A DNA stretch of 64,000 nt from Candidatus Nanosynbacter sp. TM7-075 (GCF_022828255.1 NZ_JAJQJW010000002.1:384956-448955), one strand, 5' to 3'. Shown: positions 35,576-45,078, numbered from the stretch's first letter. The notes: a model not told the origin generated them from the letters alone. Translations and numbers: made by a program.

Positions 35576-35956
35576 ATGTTTTTGGTGGGTATCTTTCAGT
35601 GGTGGTATGGCAATGGCTTGTTGCAATATATCCGACAAAGTTTTCTGGGGGTTTTACGAACCGCAGATTTTTTCTCAGTCGGGCTACTTTTGAAAACCTT
35701 ATTCAATCCGTTTCGCCAGATTTCAGCCGCTCCGGTTGGTGGCGACTTATCCGTGCAGCTATCTGCGTTTTTTGACAAAATGTTCTCGCGAGTAATTGGT
35801 GCGGTGGTGCGCTCGATGGTGATAATTATTGGGATATTGATGATATTGCTACGATTTTTGTGGATGATTGTAGGAATTATTATGTGGCTGGCGCTGCCGC
35901 TGATGCCGTTTATCGGAATTATTTTATGGCAAATGGGAGTTTCTGTATGGAAATAG
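35576..35956 (+). CDS. small membrane protein upstream of the Clp-type ATPase
   Basis: A 126-residue protein with an amphipathic N-terminus (MFLVGIFQWWYGNGLL), an RTADFFSVGLLLKTLFNPFR stretch and two adjoining helices at the C-terminal half (about 70-123). No family is recognised. Its stop lies ten bases inside the Clp-type ATPase gene, so the two are coupled and may form a membrane complex. ATG 35576 fits the leaderless -10; an upstream ATG at 35525 would lie in the promoter. Confidence 0.8.
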   Translation: MFLVGIFQWWYGNGLLQYIRQSFLGVLRTADFFSVGLLLKTLFNPFRQISAAPVGGDLSVQLSAFFDKMFSRVIGAVVRSMVIIIGILMILLRFLWMIVGIIMWLALPLMPFIGIILWQMGVSVWK

Positions 35957-38397
35957 AGCCGAGATTTAATTACGACAGTTTGCGAGCTCAGAAAGCGCGA
36001 TTCTCTGTAAGGTTTGGCAATGCTTGGCATATCGTGGCGATAGCCGTCGGCATTATGATGGTGTTACTTGGTTTGTGGTCGTTGATTGAACACGGGGCGA
36101 TTGGCTGGCTATTATTTGGTCTGAGTGGTCCAATGATTATGGTGTCGATTTGGTGGGAAAAAGACCTTAAGACAGCGGAAATTAGTAAAAATCCTAAGAC
36201 AATTGACGATGTGATGGCGGCGGACGTTTTGGGTAAATTGCCGCGCAGACCGACGCCGATTGATATTGCTGAGGCGATTACAGGTACGCGAGCCGGGCAA
36301 TTTTTGGCAGTGCGACTGGGCTTGACGCCGAATTTCTTGCGCAATATTTCCGTCGACGATCCGGATCGAACGGAGCAGATTTGGAAAGCGGCGATTGAAA
36401 TTTGGCAGAGCACGGAAAGTCCGAAGATTACTAGCGCGGTTTTGGCGGCGGCGATAGTAAAGCAATTGCCACAACACGATTCTTTGCTGGCGAATATGAA
36501 GATCGATTTTCATGATATCGAGGAGACTATTCGATGGTACGAGCGAATCAAGGCGCTGATTGATCAATATAAAGAGAAGCCGTTAAATACGGGCGGAATT
36601 GCTAGGGATTGGTCTTTTGGTTATACGCCACTGCTGAGTCGATTTGCTCAGAATATTAGCGTTAGTGTGTCTGGCGGCGCGTTTACAACTAAGTTAGCTG
36701 CGCACGAGGAGGCGCTGGGGCAGATGCTTAAAACGTTTAGTTCTGGCGGGCGGCAGAATATTACGCTGGTTGGTGCTGACGGTGCGGGAAAAAGTACTGT
36801 CGTGTCGGCGTTTGCGGAAATGTTGATTGACGGACATCGAGGCGTTCCTGGTTCGCTGATGTATCAGCAAGTTTTTATGCTTGATGCGTCGTCGTTGATT
36901 AGCGTAGCGTCGGGTCGCGGGGAGTTGGAAAACCTAGTCACGATGATTTTGAATGAGGCTTTTTTGTCGAAAAACGTGATTTTATGTCTGGACAATGCGC
37001 AATTATTCTTCGAAGAAGGCGTCGGTTCGGTTGACCTGAGTAATGTGTTATTGCCAATTCTGGAGGCGGGCAGACTTAGGACAATTTTAACGATGGACGA
37101 TCAGCGATTTTTGCAAATCTCCCAGACTAAGCCACAGCTTGCTCACGCTTTGAATACAATTGCAATTCAGCCGTCAAATGAACCCGAAACTATGAAAATT
37201 ATGCGCGATCAATTGGTTTTATTTGAGGCGCAACACAAAGTGACATATATGTATCAGGCGTTGGCGGAGGCGTATCGTGTTGGCGATCGTTATGTTCAAG
37301 ATTTGGTAATGCCAGGTAAGGCGTTGAAAATTTTGGAAGCAGCAGCAAGTTATGCGAGTGGCGGGCTAGTGACCGCGCAATCTGTGGATGATGCGATTGA
37401 GAAGACTCTTGGCATAAAAATTTCAGTAGCATCTTTGAACGACGAAAAGGAAAAATTGTTAAACTTGGAGTCATTAATTCATCAGCGAATGATCAATCAA
37501 ACGCGAGCCGTGACGGTTGTTTCTGACGCTATTCGCCGCGCGCGCACAGGTGTTAGAAATCAGAATCGACCGATTGGTGCGTTCCTGTTTCTTGGTCCGA
37601 CTGGTGTTGGTAAAACGGAGCTTTCTAAAGCCTTGGCAGATGTTTATTTTGGCGGTGAAGGCAATATGATTCGCTTGGATTTGAACGAATTTGTCAGGCC
37701 GGATGACGTGGCTAGGTTGATTGCGGATGGCGCGCGAGATCCAGGGAGTTTGACGGCTCAGGTTCAGAAGCGCCCGTTTTCTGTTGTGCTTTTGGATGAA
37801 ATTGAAAAGGCTCATCCTCAGGTTTTGACGACACTTCTGCAGCTTTTGGATGAGGGAATATTGCGTGACGAAAATAACCGAGAAATTAGTTTTCGCGATA
37901 CGATTGTGATTGCGACGTCGAATGCTGGCGCGGATAGAATTCGTGAATATATTGAGCGGGGCTATCAATTGGAGCAGTTCGAGCAGACGTTTATCAACGA
38001 GTTGATTAATGCCAATTTATTCCGCCCAGAATTCTTAAACCGTTTTGATGAAATTGTTCTGTTCCGTCCGCTAGGAAAAGAGGAATTGTTGCAGGTTGTT
38101 GATTTGATTTTGGCGGGAGTTAATAAGACTTTGGCGCCGCAAAAAATTCAAGTTGCGGTCGAGGAAGAAGGTAAGAAATTGTTGGTCGAGGCTGGCTATG
38201 ATCCAAGATTGGGAGCTCGTCCGATGCGCCGCGTCGTTCAGCGAGCTGTCGAGAATACTGTCGCCAAGCAAATGCTGGCGGGAACTGTCGCACCTGGCTC
38301 GACCACAATTATCACCGCTGATCAAATTCGCCAAATTTTAGGTTCACAATCTGCACAAATGCCGTCAGGAATTCAGAACCCGCCACTGAATAGCTAG
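35947..38397 (+). CDS. membrane-anchored Clp-type AAA+ ATPase (ClpA/ClpC-like)
   Basis: An 816-residue double AAA+ protein. Two hydrophobic helices (about residues 22-45 and 48-66) precede a helical region resembling Clp N repeats (about 95-205). D1 has Walker A GADGAGKST near residue 276, but its Walker B reads ILCLDNAQ, with Asn in place of the catalytic Glu. D2 has Walker A GPTGVGKT near residue 550, Walker B VVLLDEIEKAHP and the C-terminal D2-small domain (GYDPRLGARPMRRVVQ). Soluble ClpC lacks the membrane helices, so this form is unusual. D1 may bind but not hydrolyse ATP. ATG 35947 follows GGGAG and gives the natural N-terminus. Confidence 0.92.
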   Translation: MEIEPRFNYDSLRAQKARFSVRFGNAWHIVAIAVGIMMVLLGLWSLIEHGAIGWLLFGLSGPMIMVSIWWEKDLKTAEISKNPKTIDDVMAADVLGKLPRRPTPIDIAEAITGTRAGQFLAVRLGLTPNFLRNISVDDPDRTEQIWKAAIEIWQSTESPKITSAVLAAAIVKQLPQHDSLLANMKIDFHDIEETIRWYERIKALIDQYKEKPLNTGGIARDWSFGYTPLLSRFAQNISVSVSGGAFTTKLAAHEEALGQMLKTFSSGGRQNITLVGADGAGKSTVVSAFAEMLIDGHRGVPGSLMYQQVFMLDASSLISVASGRGELENLVTMILNEAFLSKNVILCLDNAQLFFEEGVGSVDLSNVLLPILEAGRLRTILTMDDQRFLQISQTKPQLAHALNTIAIQPSNEPETMKIMRDQLVLFEAQHKVTYMYQALAEAYRVGDRYVQDLVMPGKALKILEAAASYASGGLVTAQSVDDAIEKTLGIKISVASLNDEKEKLLNLESLIHQRMINQTRAVTVVSDAIRRARTGVRNQNRPIGAFLFLGPTGVGKTELSKALADVYFGGEGNMIRLDLNEFVRPDDVARLIADGARDPGSLTAQVQKRPFSVVLLDEIEKAHPQVLTTLLQLLDEGILRDENNREISFRDTIVIATSNAGADRIREYIERGYQLEQFEQTFINELINANLFRPEFLNRFDEIVLFRPLGKEELLQVVDLILAGVNKTLAPQKIQVAVEEEGKKLLVEAGYDPRLGARPMRRVVQRAVENTVAKQMLAGTVAPGSTTIITADQIRQILGSQSAQMPSGIQNPPLNS

Positions 38398-38418
38398 CTC
38401 AGCCGCTCGACTAGTGTT

Positions 38419-38437
38419 TTTATGATGTCATCATAAA
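38419..38437. repeat. 19-base perfect inverted repeat
   Basis: TTTATGATG, one base, CATCATAAA. There is no T run in the right place, so it is not a convincing terminator for the ATPase gene; it could be a protein site or an RNA 3' end hairpin. Confidence 0.45.
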
Positions 38438-38458
38438 TAAAAACCCGTCATAATGACG
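38437..38458 (-). terminator. terminator after tRNA-Arg(TCG)
   Basis: On the minus strand CGTCA-TTA-TGACG followed by GGTTTTTATTT. The stem is short. Confidence 0.5.
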
Positions 38459-38466
38459 AGCTATTT

Positions 38467-38543
38467 TGGTACACCCGGCAAGATTCGAACTTGCGACCCC
38501 TTGGTTCGAAGCCAAGTACTCTAATCCGCTGAGCTACGGGTGC
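38467..38543 (-). tRNA. tRNA-Arg(TCG)
   Basis: Acceptor GCACCCG/CGGGTGT (G1-U72 wobble), anticodon loop CTTCGAA gives TCG, A73, CCA encoded. Confidence 0.95.
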
Positions 38544-38585
38544 GTATGAAGTTATTATATCATAGATGACGGCCGAGTAAAATGA

Positions 38586-38591
38586 TATACT
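38586..38591 (+). promoter_or_regulatory. -10 hexamer of murB (leaderless)
   Basis: TATACT with six bases before the ATG at 38598. Confidence 0.7.
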
Positions 38592-38597
38592 ATATGC

Positions 38598-39620
38598 ATG
38601 GACGTCATGACTAATATATCACTGAAACAATACACAACTATGAAATTGGGAGGTGAGACTCGCTATATGGCGACGGCGGATTCTGCTGGTGATGTCGTGT
38701 CGCTATATCGTAATGCCCGAAAGGAAAATTTGCCGATTTTTGTGTTAGGTGGTGGCAGTAATGTGATTACGCATGACGAGGTTTTTGAAGGAATCGTACT
38801 GTTGAATAAGATTAAAGGTTTTGAGGTTATCTCTGAAACTGACGAAACAACTGATGTAAAAATTGGTGCGGGCGAAGTCTGGGATGAGGTTGTTGAGAAG
38901 GCTATTGGGCTTGGACTTCAGGGGATTGAAGCTATGTCGGGAATTCCTGGAACTGCTGGAGCTGCGCCAGTCCAGAACGTTGGGGCGTACGGTCAAGAAA
39001 TTGCCGACACGTTGATTAGTCTGGAAGCTTATGATTCAAAAACCGACACAATTGTAACTATTTCTGCTGACGAATGTGACTTTTCTTATCGAAACAGCAT
39101 TTTTCGCGACAAAGAAAAAGGACGATATTGCATTCTGAATATTACTTTGCGACTAAATAAATCAGAGCCGAAACCGCCGTATTACGCTTCTTTACAGAGA
39201 TATATTGACGAGAATGATATTCGTGAGATCAATTTGTCAGTGATTCGCGTGGCAGTTCTTAATATTCGTTCGGAAAAATTGCCAGACCCAGCGGAATTGC
39301 CAAGTGCAGGTTCTTTCTTCAAAAATGCGCTGGTTGAAAAATGGAAATTGGAGGAATTGCAAAAAGAATATAGCGACATTCCAAATTATGCAATGTCTGA
39401 CGGAAGATATAAAATCCCGACGGGTTGGTTGATAGATAAGGCTGGCTTAAGGGGTTATCGCAGTCACGGCATGCGAGTTTACGAAAAGAACGCGTTGGTG
39501 CTTGTGAACGATTCGGCAACGGGATATGATGACTTGGCGGCAATTCGCGAGGAAATTGTGCAAATTGTCTTTGACAAGTTCGGTATAAAAATTGAGCAAG
39601 AGCCGTTAGAACTTTCCTGA
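38598..39620 (+). CDS. murB: UDP-N-acetylenolpyruvoylglucosamine reductase MurB
   Basis: MurB reduces the enolpyruvyl product of MurA to UDP-MurNAc. The 340-residue flavoprotein has NTTMKLGG-type start (QYTTMKLGGETRYMA), the FAD motif VLGGGSNV, GIEAMSGIPGTAGAAPVQNV, the catalytic Ser in LPSAGSFFKN and a C-terminal LVNDSATGYDDL. Full length. ATG 38598 is favoured over a second Met at residue 4 because of the six-base spacing from the -10. Confidence 0.97.
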   Translation: MDVMTNISLKQYTTMKLGGETRYMATADSAGDVVSLYRNARKENLPIFVLGGGSNVITHDEVFEGIVLLNKIKGFEVISETDETTDVKIGAGEVWDEVVEKAIGLGLQGIEAMSGIPGTAGAAPVQNVGAYGQEIADTLISLEAYDSKTDTIVTISADECDFSYRNSIFRDKEKGRYCILNITLRLNKSEPKPPYYASLQRYIDENDIREINLSVIRVAVLNIRSEKLPDPAELPSAGSFFKNALVEKWKLEELQKEYSDIPNYAMSDGRYKIPTGWLIDKAGLRGYRSHGMRVYEKNALVLVNDSATGYDDLAAIREEIVQIVFDKFGIKIEQEPLELS

Positions 39621-39624
39621 TAAT

Positions 39625-39640
39625 AAGCATATGCTTTTTT
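39625..39640 (+). terminator. weak terminator after murB
   Basis: AAGCATATGCTT palindrome followed by T run; the stem is very short. Confidence 0.4.
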
Positions 39641-39652
39641 GTAGATTTGCGC

Positions 39653-39658
39653 TACAAT
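39653..39658 (+). promoter_or_regulatory. -10 hexamer of the minor pilin operon (leaderless)
   Basis: TACAAT with six bases before the ATG at 39665. Confidence 0.68.
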
Positions 39659-39664
39659 ATTGAT

Positions 39665-40150
39665 ATGAATCGTGGGACGGGTGGCTATACGATAGTTGAG
39701 GTGGCAGTAGTTATTGTGGTTGTGTCGATTTTGGCTAGTATTGCGTTTGTTGGTGGCGGAAGATTTTTGAACTTGACTAGAGACCAGGAGCAAAAAGCTG
39801 ATGTATCTGAGCTGTCCTTGAGGTTGGAACGATATTACAAATATAAAAATGTAAGCTCTATTGGACACGAATATCCTTCCTGTGCTGATCTTATTAAGAG
39901 TTTTTCGTCAATTGTAGGAAGTGATTCATTAAAAAAAGAAATGATTAAATGTAGTCGTGGTGATTGGGCTGGCGGTAGTAACGGCGAATTGTTGTACGAG
40001 GCGGCAAACATAGACGATGGAGATTGTACGAAGCCGACTTCTGGTCCTATAACTGACGTGGCGGCGGTAACTTGCGTGAAATATAACATTATATATAAGG
40101 AATTTTCGACGGGGTCGGAAAAAAAGGTAAATAGTATATGGCGCGATTAA
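39665..40150 (+). CDS. minor pilin/pseudopilin 1
   Basis: The 161-residue protein begins MNRGTGGYTIVEVAVVIVVV: a short leader, Gly-Tyr cleavage site, Glu at +5 and the hydrophobic helix of class III prepilins. The globular part holds four cysteines, two likely pairs. It leads a four-gene run of pseudopilins (two of them with 3' overlaps of 13-23 bases), as in minor-pilin tip complexes (GspH/I/J/K-like). Confidence 0.9.
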   Translation: MNRGTGGYTIVEVAVVIVVVSILASIAFVGGGRFLNLTRDQEQKADVSELSLRLERYYKYKNVSSIGHEYPSCADLIKSFSSIVGSDSLKKEMIKCSRGDWAGGSNGELLYEAANIDDGDCTKPTSGPITDVAAVTCVKYNIIYKEFSTGSEKKVNSIWRD

Positions 40151-40587
40151 CAGGAAAAAGCGATGGATTTACTATTGTCGAAGTTGCGGTTACTCTGGTT
40201 GTTATTGGTATTTTCATGGTTGTTATATTAAGTATGCAAGCGCAGGTCAGTCAGATATCGGTTTTAAGTGCTCAGCATAATAAAGCAAGTCTTCTGGCGT
40301 ATAATAATATGCGTCGTTACGCGAATGATTCCGCTCCGTCGTGGTTTAAATGTAACACGGCGTCGTCGAATACTAGGTATGAAGTTACGAGAACTACTGG
40401 TAATGTCGATGGGCTGCCTGGAATGGTTAGGCAGCAAGTATATGCATCAGCGCCATACGGATGTAAGAGTGGAACAGTTAGCCTGGGGATGCCGATCAAA
40501 GTGGAATCTATCGTAGAATATGGATTGCCAAGCTCTGGCATAGGTAGTGGAAAGAAGGTGGTACATGCGACGTATGTGGCGTTCTAA
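40138..40587 (+). CDS. minor pilin/pseudopilin 2
   Basis: The 149-residue protein begins MARLTGKSDGFTIVEVAVTL with the prepilin cleavage site and Glu at +5. The rest is a small globular domain with two cysteines (WFKCNTASS and PYGCKSG). It overlaps both neighbours, so expression is coupled. Confidence 0.9.
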   Translation: MARLTGKSDGFTIVEVAVTLVVIGIFMVVILSMQAQVSQISVLSAQHNKASLLAYNNMRRYANDSAPSWFKCNTASSNTRYEVTRTTGNVDGLPGMVRQQVYASAPYGCKSGTVSLGMPIKVESIVEYGLPSSGIGSGKKVVHATYVAF

Positions 40588-41419
40588 TGAGGGGGGTTTT
40601 ACCGTAGTTGAATTGGCAATGGTGATGGTCATCATTGCAATGGTTGTCGGCGTGTTTAGCCAGATGTTAATTTCAGCAAATCAAAGCGCATCTATCAGCA
40701 AGGCAAAAGTCGAGATTAGTCGAAATATGCACAATTCCATGGATGCAATTGAAACTGACGTGCGCCAAGCCTCGCGCTTTAAGGTGAGTAGTTATGATGG
40801 GGAGGATACGTTTGCTACTGATAAAAATTTCCCTAGTGCGGTGCCTAGAGAGTGGGGATATAGGAGTAATCCATATTCAAGTAGTGCCGTTACTGATCCT
40901 GAAAAGAACTCACTTATATTGCTCCAATATGCTACAAATATGGGGCGAGGCGCCGATTCTAGAGAGATTGTATATCTAAGAACTCCAAAGTTTGACTGTA
41001 ATGCAAATAAGACTCAGCAGCCGAAGTATAAAAAAATAGTCATATATTTTTTGAAGAATGGAGAGTTGCATCGACGGACTATCTATAATGATTTAGTTGA
41101 TTTCTCCAGTTATCCTCCAGCGCCATATTCAGGGTCTGCCGCGGGTTACTTTTGTATGAATGTTACGGATGCTGATAAGTTTAAAGATCGAGCTATGAAG
41201 CTTCGTGAAGATTCGATTTTAGCGACTGGAGTTTCGGAATTTAAGATTAATTACTATGACGGAAAAACGCTGATAAGCAAAAATAGCGACGCTCCAGATA
41301 GCGATAAGAAAGCTCTTGATGGCGCGGATAATGTAGAGGTTACTTTAACAATACAATCACCAAGTAAACAAGTTTCCGATTCTCAAACATTAATGATACG
41401 AAAGATAAATAACTTATGA
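40565..41419 (+). CDS. minor pilin/pseudopilin 3 (PilW/GspJ-like)
   Basis: The 284-residue protein begins MRRMWRSNEGGFTVVELAMV and continues with NMHNSMDAIETDVRQASRFK, typical of the larger PilW/GspJ-type pseudopilins. ATG 40565 has AGAAGGTGG in position and is preferred over ATG 40547. It overlaps the next gene by four bases. Confidence 0.9.
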   Translation: MRRMWRSNEGGFTVVELAMVMVIIAMVVGVFSQMLISANQSASISKAKVEISRNMHNSMDAIETDVRQASRFKVSSYDGEDTFATDKNFPSAVPREWGYRSNPYSSSAVTDPEKNSLILLQYATNMGRGADSREIVYLRTPKFDCNANKTQQPKYKKIVIYFLKNGELHRRTIYNDLVDFSSYPPAPYSGSAAGYFCMNVTDADKFKDRAMKLREDSILATGVSEFKINYYDGKTLISKNSDAPDSDKKALDGADNVEVTLTIQSPSKQVSDSQTLMIRKINNL

Positions 41420-43197
41420 TTCGACAAAAAAACGGCTATTCTTTGGTGTTGATCGTGCTTATGAGTACTTTCATATTAGCTCTTTTGGCTGGAGCTATGA
41501 GGGTTGTGGCTCAATCATATATTTACTCTCAGGAAGAGTATTATTACAAGTTAGCTCAAGAGGCTGGTGAGGCGGGTACGGCGTATGCTAACGCCTGCTT
41601 GGATTCTAATGGAGCTGAGCAATCATGGGGGTCGGTTCCTGGTGGAATTGGTCCGCTTCGCCCGGAAACTAATTGTAAGGGGGCTGTAAATCCGAGTTAT
41701 GAGAAATATGTATTTGATGAAGGCAATAAATTTAGGACGACTTTTGAAGTCGGTGATTTGGAGGCTTCGACTAGAAGCACGGCTTTGTCGGCCGCTACCG
41801 CTCAAATCTCATCTACTGGTCGCGTTGAAATAACAAATGGTAGTGGCACAGTCTTAAAAACTTATACTGCTGTTGTAAAAAAATCAGTTACTTGGCCAGC
41901 CGATATTGACGCAACGCGTACAGTAAGCGGCACTTATCGTACGTGCGCTATATTGTCGAATAATGTTTGGTGTTGGGGCAATAATGACAAGTATGAAAGT
42001 AATGAATATACTATGGGTCAATTGGGCGACGGAACTACTGTTAGCTCTAATGTCCCCGTAAAGGTACGTTCTGTGGGTGATATGAGAAATGGAAAAATTA
42101 TTGATATATTTGCGGCACAATTTCATAGCTGTGTATTGACTGAATTTAGTTCTGTCAGGAAGATATATTGTTGGGGTAATAATCAATTTGGACAACTAGG
42201 TAATGGAGATTTTGGCGACGGTAAATATTCTAGTGTTCCAGTCGAGGTTAAGCCGCCTACTGGCGCGTTGGCTGCAGATTTTGCTGGAAATAATATCAGT
42301 GCAATTGGAGGAACCGGCGATGTTTCGTGTGCTATTGCCGCAGGAAAGGTGTATTGTTGGGGTAGTAATACTATGGGTCAATTGGGTTACGGGAGTCCCG
42401 GCAGCCCTAAGTCCAGCGCAACGCCAGTGCGTATTAATTCGGGCGGCCCCGACAGGCTTCCTAATAATTATTCTGCTACTAAGTTATCAACTGGCGGATC
42501 TCGTTCACAAACTATGTGTGTTATAACCACCGAAAAAAGAGCTTACTGTTGGGGGCAAGCTAGGTATGGGCAGTTGGGTATTGGTGTGACGCATTATAGC
42601 AGCTATGGTAATGCTACCAGAGTTAAGGGTTTGGAGGACGTGACTGATATATCTCAAGACGGATACACTTGGTCGGGCTCTCCTGATTATGTAACTCACA
42701 CCTGCGCTATTGCTGCGGGTAGGGTGTACTGCTGGGGTGGCGCTGGGCGCGGACAGGCTGGATCTCCGGGGAGTGGCACTCCTAAAAAGCATATTGAGCC
42801 GAGGTTGGTCGGTGGTTTGCCTGGAGTGGCGCTGCAGGTTGAGGTTGGCATTGCTCATTCTTGCGCCTTGATGAACGATGCTGGTACCAAGAAAGTCTAT
42901 TGTTGGGGCGATAACAGATTGGGTCAACTTGGAGCAAATAGGACGGACATTCAATATTCATTTACTCCTCAGCCAGTTAACGTTGGTTCAAATGGACTTC
43001 CCGCTTCAGAGAGTGTAGTAAGTTTGTCTGCTGGGGCAAACCGTGGCTGTGCAATTATGTCGGACAAGCGCTCTTACTGTTGGGGATTGAATGATAATGG
43101 GCAGATTGGTGACGGAACTTCAGGTAGTGAAAATAATAGGTTCAGCCCGACGGAATCTTTATTCTTGCGTCCAGTACAGAATCGATATATATATTAA
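41416..43197 (+). CDS. PilX/GspK-like pseudopilin fused to a seven-repeat RCC1 beta-propeller
   Basis: The 593-residue protein has a PilX-like N-terminus (RQKNGYSLVLIVLMSTFILA, then SYIYSQEEYYYKLAQEAGEAG) and a pseudopilin body to about residue 160. From there to the C-terminus run seven repeats with the pattern C-A-I/V, 5-10 residues, YCWG-x-N-x3-GQLG-x-G, the RCC1 signature. Seven repeats make one complete propeller. Each blade carries a Cys pair, suggesting disulfide-stabilised blades outside the cell. As the last pseudopilin gene before the major pilin, the natural inference is a tip adhesin taking the place of PilY1. Confidence 0.92.
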   Translation: MIRQKNGYSLVLIVLMSTFILALLAGAMRVVAQSYIYSQEEYYYKLAQEAGEAGTAYANACLDSNGAEQSWGSVPGGIGPLRPETNCKGAVNPSYEKYVFDEGNKFRTTFEVGDLEASTRSTALSAATAQISSTGRVEITNGSGTVLKTYTAVVKKSVTWPADIDATRTVSGTYRTCAILSNNVWCWGNNDKYESNEYTMGQLGDGTTVSSNVPVKVRSVGDMRNGKIIDIFAAQFHSCVLTEFSSVRKIYCWGNNQFGQLGNGDFGDGKYSSVPVEVKPPTGALAADFAGNNISAIGGTGDVSCAIAAGKVYCWGSNTMGQLGYGSPGSPKSSATPVRINSGGPDRLPNNYSATKLSTGGSRSQTMCVITTEKRAYCWGQARYGQLGIGVTHYSSYGNATRVKGLEDVTDISQDGYTWSGSPDYVTHTCAIAAGRVYCWGGAGRGQAGSPGSGTPKKHIEPRLVGGLPGVALQVEVGIAHSCALMNDAGTKKVYCWGDNRLGQLGANRTDIQYSFTPQPVNVGSNGLPASESVVSLSAGANRGCAIMSDKRSYCWGLNDNGQIGDGTSGSENNRFSPTESLFLRPVQNRYIY

Positions 43198-43204
43198 AAA
43201 ATGC

Positions 43205-43233
43205 TTGCGCTTTTAAAAACGTTGTAGTATTAT
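43205..43233 (+). promoter_or_regulatory. promoter of the major pilin gene, TTGCGC-17-TATTAT
   Basis: TTGCGC 43205-43210 and TATTAT 43228-43233 with 17 bases between; a leader of about 35 bases with TTTAGGGGG follows. Confidence 0.75.
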
Positions 43234-43274
43234 CAGATTACAAATCAAACTAACAATTTAGGGGGCACATTATC

Positions 43275-43718
43275 GTGACTACAAAGAATATCAAAAATCA
43301 AGGTTTTACACTAGTTGAGCTTTTGATCGTTATCGTGATCATCGCAATTTTGACAGTTGTTTCTTTGGTTGCATACAACGGTTTGCAGAACCAAGCAAAG
43401 ACATCTGCTGCTAAATCTGCTGCTGACGCTGTTGCTAAGAAAGCTGAGCTATACAATACAGCAAAGAGTCACTATCCAGGATCTCTAACAGTCTTAACAA
43501 GTAAGACTGTTACTGTTGGCACTTCTTCTGAATCACAGACTGGCGAACCATACTACTTAGACGAGAGCACTGTTAAGTCTGGTAGCGTATCTAGCGCTCC
43601 TTCAGAGGCTAATACTATTGAGTATGTTCCATGTCCGACTACGGGTGCGCACGTTAAGTACTTTAACTTCTCCAAGAACGTAGCAGAAGAGCGAACAGTC
43701 GGTACTTGTGCTTCGTAA
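43275..43718 (+). CDS. pilA: probable major type IV pilin
   Basis: The 147-residue protein (GTG start) begins MTTKNIKNQGFTLVELLIVI, the canonical type IVa signal, followed by a long helix rich in Ala (AAKSAADAVAKKAEL) and a small globular part with two Cys that could close the D-loop. Codon choice looks more biased than in neighbours and it has its own strong promoter and terminator, as expected for an abundant structural pilin. Confidence 0.9.
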   Translation: MTTKNIKNQGFTLVELLIVIVIIAILTVVSLVAYNGLQNQAKTSAAKSAADAVAKKAELYNTAKSHYPGSLTVLTSKTVTVGTSSESQTGEPYYLDESTVKSGSVSSAPSEANTIEYVPCPTTGAHVKYFNFSKNVAEERTVGTCAS

Positions 43719-43733
43719 TTCGATATAGGTAAT

Positions 43734-43767
43734 AAAAAAACTCTGGCATTAAGCCAGAGTTTTTTTA
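43734..43767. terminator. bidirectional terminator between the pilin gene and glyA
   Basis: CTCTGGC-ATTAA-GCCAGAG flanked by seven A and eight T. Confidence 0.93.
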
Positions 43768-43781
43768 TGTGCGGTTATATG

Positions 43782-45050
43782 TTAAATATCGCGTAGAGTA
43801 TGGCAGAATTCCATAACTTCTTTGCGTAGTTCAGCCAACTCATCGTCATTATCGCGATTGTCTATTGACCGCCTCATCCATTCCGCGATTTTTTCCATGT
43901 CGTCTTCTTTGGCGCCTCGCGTTGTGACAGCTGGTGTGCCTAGGCGAATGCCGCTTGGCCTGAATCTTGGTAGGGGATCGTCTGGAATCGCATTGGCATT
44001 CAGTGTCAGACCGATTTTATCCATGGCGATTTCTGCTTCCTTGCCGTCAATGCCGAAGCTGCTGTGAATATCTGCCAGAATCAAATGGTTGCTGGTGCCG
44101 CCAGTCACTAACTTAAAGCCGCGTTTTTGCAACTCTTCCGCCAGTCTTTTCGCGTTTTTGACAATTTGCTCGGCGTAATCTTTGAATTCTGGCTGTAAGG
44201 CTTCACCAAATGCTACGGCTTTTGCAGCGATGGTGTGCATGTGCGGTCCGCCTTGTGTGCCAGGGAATACCGCTCGATCAATCAACGTAGGTAAATTTTC
44301 GAGAGTTTTCTCTGGTTTTTTCAATGGATTGCCGACTATTCCTCGACTAAGAATCAACCCGCCTCGTGGTCCACGCAGAGTTTTATGAGTTGTTGTGGTA
44401 ATTACATGAAAGCCATAATCAAACGGGTTTTTGGCAACACCGCTAACGATTAGCCCCGCAATATGGCTCATATCCGCCATTAGCATAGCGCCGACCTCAT
44501 TGCCAATTTCGGCAAATTTTTCGTAATCTAGCTCTCGTGGATATGCCGAAAATCCCGCCAGAATGATCTTTGGTTTGTGCTTTAAGGCCAATTGACGAAT
44601 CTCTTCATAGTCAATTTCGCCAGTGTCGATATTTTTTATACCATAGCGAATGAAGTTGTACTCTCTGGCACTACGAGTAACCGGGGCGCCGTGTGTAAGA
44701 TGTCCGCCGTGAGCCAAATCCATAGCCAGAATAGTGTCGCCAGGCTCGCACCAAGCGTAGTACACCGCCTCATTAGCCTGCGCGCCAGAATGTGGCTGGA
44801 CGTTGGCGTGGTCGGCTTTGAAAAGTTTTTTAGCGCGATCAATCGCCAACTGCTCGACTTGATCAGTGTTTTCTTGTCCGCCGTAATAACGTCGACCAGG
44901 GTAGCCTTCTGAATATTTATTAGTGAAAACACTACCGAGCGCCTGAAGCACGTCTGACGAAACGTAATTCTCGCTAGGAATCAGTTCCAGACCGTCCGTT
45001 TGGCGCTTTTTTTCTGCTTTTATAAGTTCTTCAATTTGCTTGTCTCTCAT
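43782..45050 (-). CDS. glyA: serine hydroxymethyltransferase GlyA
   Basis: GlyA converts serine and THF to glycine and methylene-THF, feeding FolD in the same window. The 422-residue PLP enzyme has [20 protein letters not shown], the [13 protein letters not shown] motif, the PLP lysine in [16 protein letters not shown] and [17 protein letters not shown] 45050 follows GGAGG; a longer start at 45098 would run through the promoter. Confidence 0.98.
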   Translation of the reverse strand: MRDKQIEELIKAEKKRQTDGLELIPSENYVSSDVLQALGSVFTNKYSEGYPGRRYYGGQENTDQVEQLAIDRAKKLFKADHANVQPHSGAQANEAVYYAWCEPGDTILAMDLAHGGHLTHGAPVTRSAREYNFIRYGIKNIDTGEIDYEEIRQLALKHKPKIILAGFSAYPRELDYEKFAEIGNEVGAMLMADMSHIAGLIVSGVAKNPFDYGFHVITTTTHKTLRGPRGGLILSRGIVGNPLKKPEKTLENLPTLIDRAVFPGTQGGPHMHTIAAKAVAFGEALQPEFKDYAEQIVKNAKRLAEELQKRGFKLVTGGTSNHLILADIHSSFGIDGKEAEIAMDKIGLTLNANAIPDDPLPRFRPSGIRLGTPAVTTRGAKEDDMEKIAEWMRRSIDNRDNDDELAELRKEVMEFCHTLRDI

Positions 45051-45072
45051 GACTAAACCTCCGTTAATACTT

Positions 45073-45078
45073 ATTATA
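45073..45078 (-). promoter_or_regulatory. -10 hexamer of glyA
   Basis: TATAAT on the minus strand; the leader of about 16 bases contains GGAGG. It is divergent from the murA promoter. Confidence 0.65.

Noticed and set aside
38419..38437. Palindrome as terminator of the Clp-type ATPase gene
   Set aside because: The perfect stem has essentially no loop and no T run follows it on the plus strand, so it is listed only as an inverted repeat.
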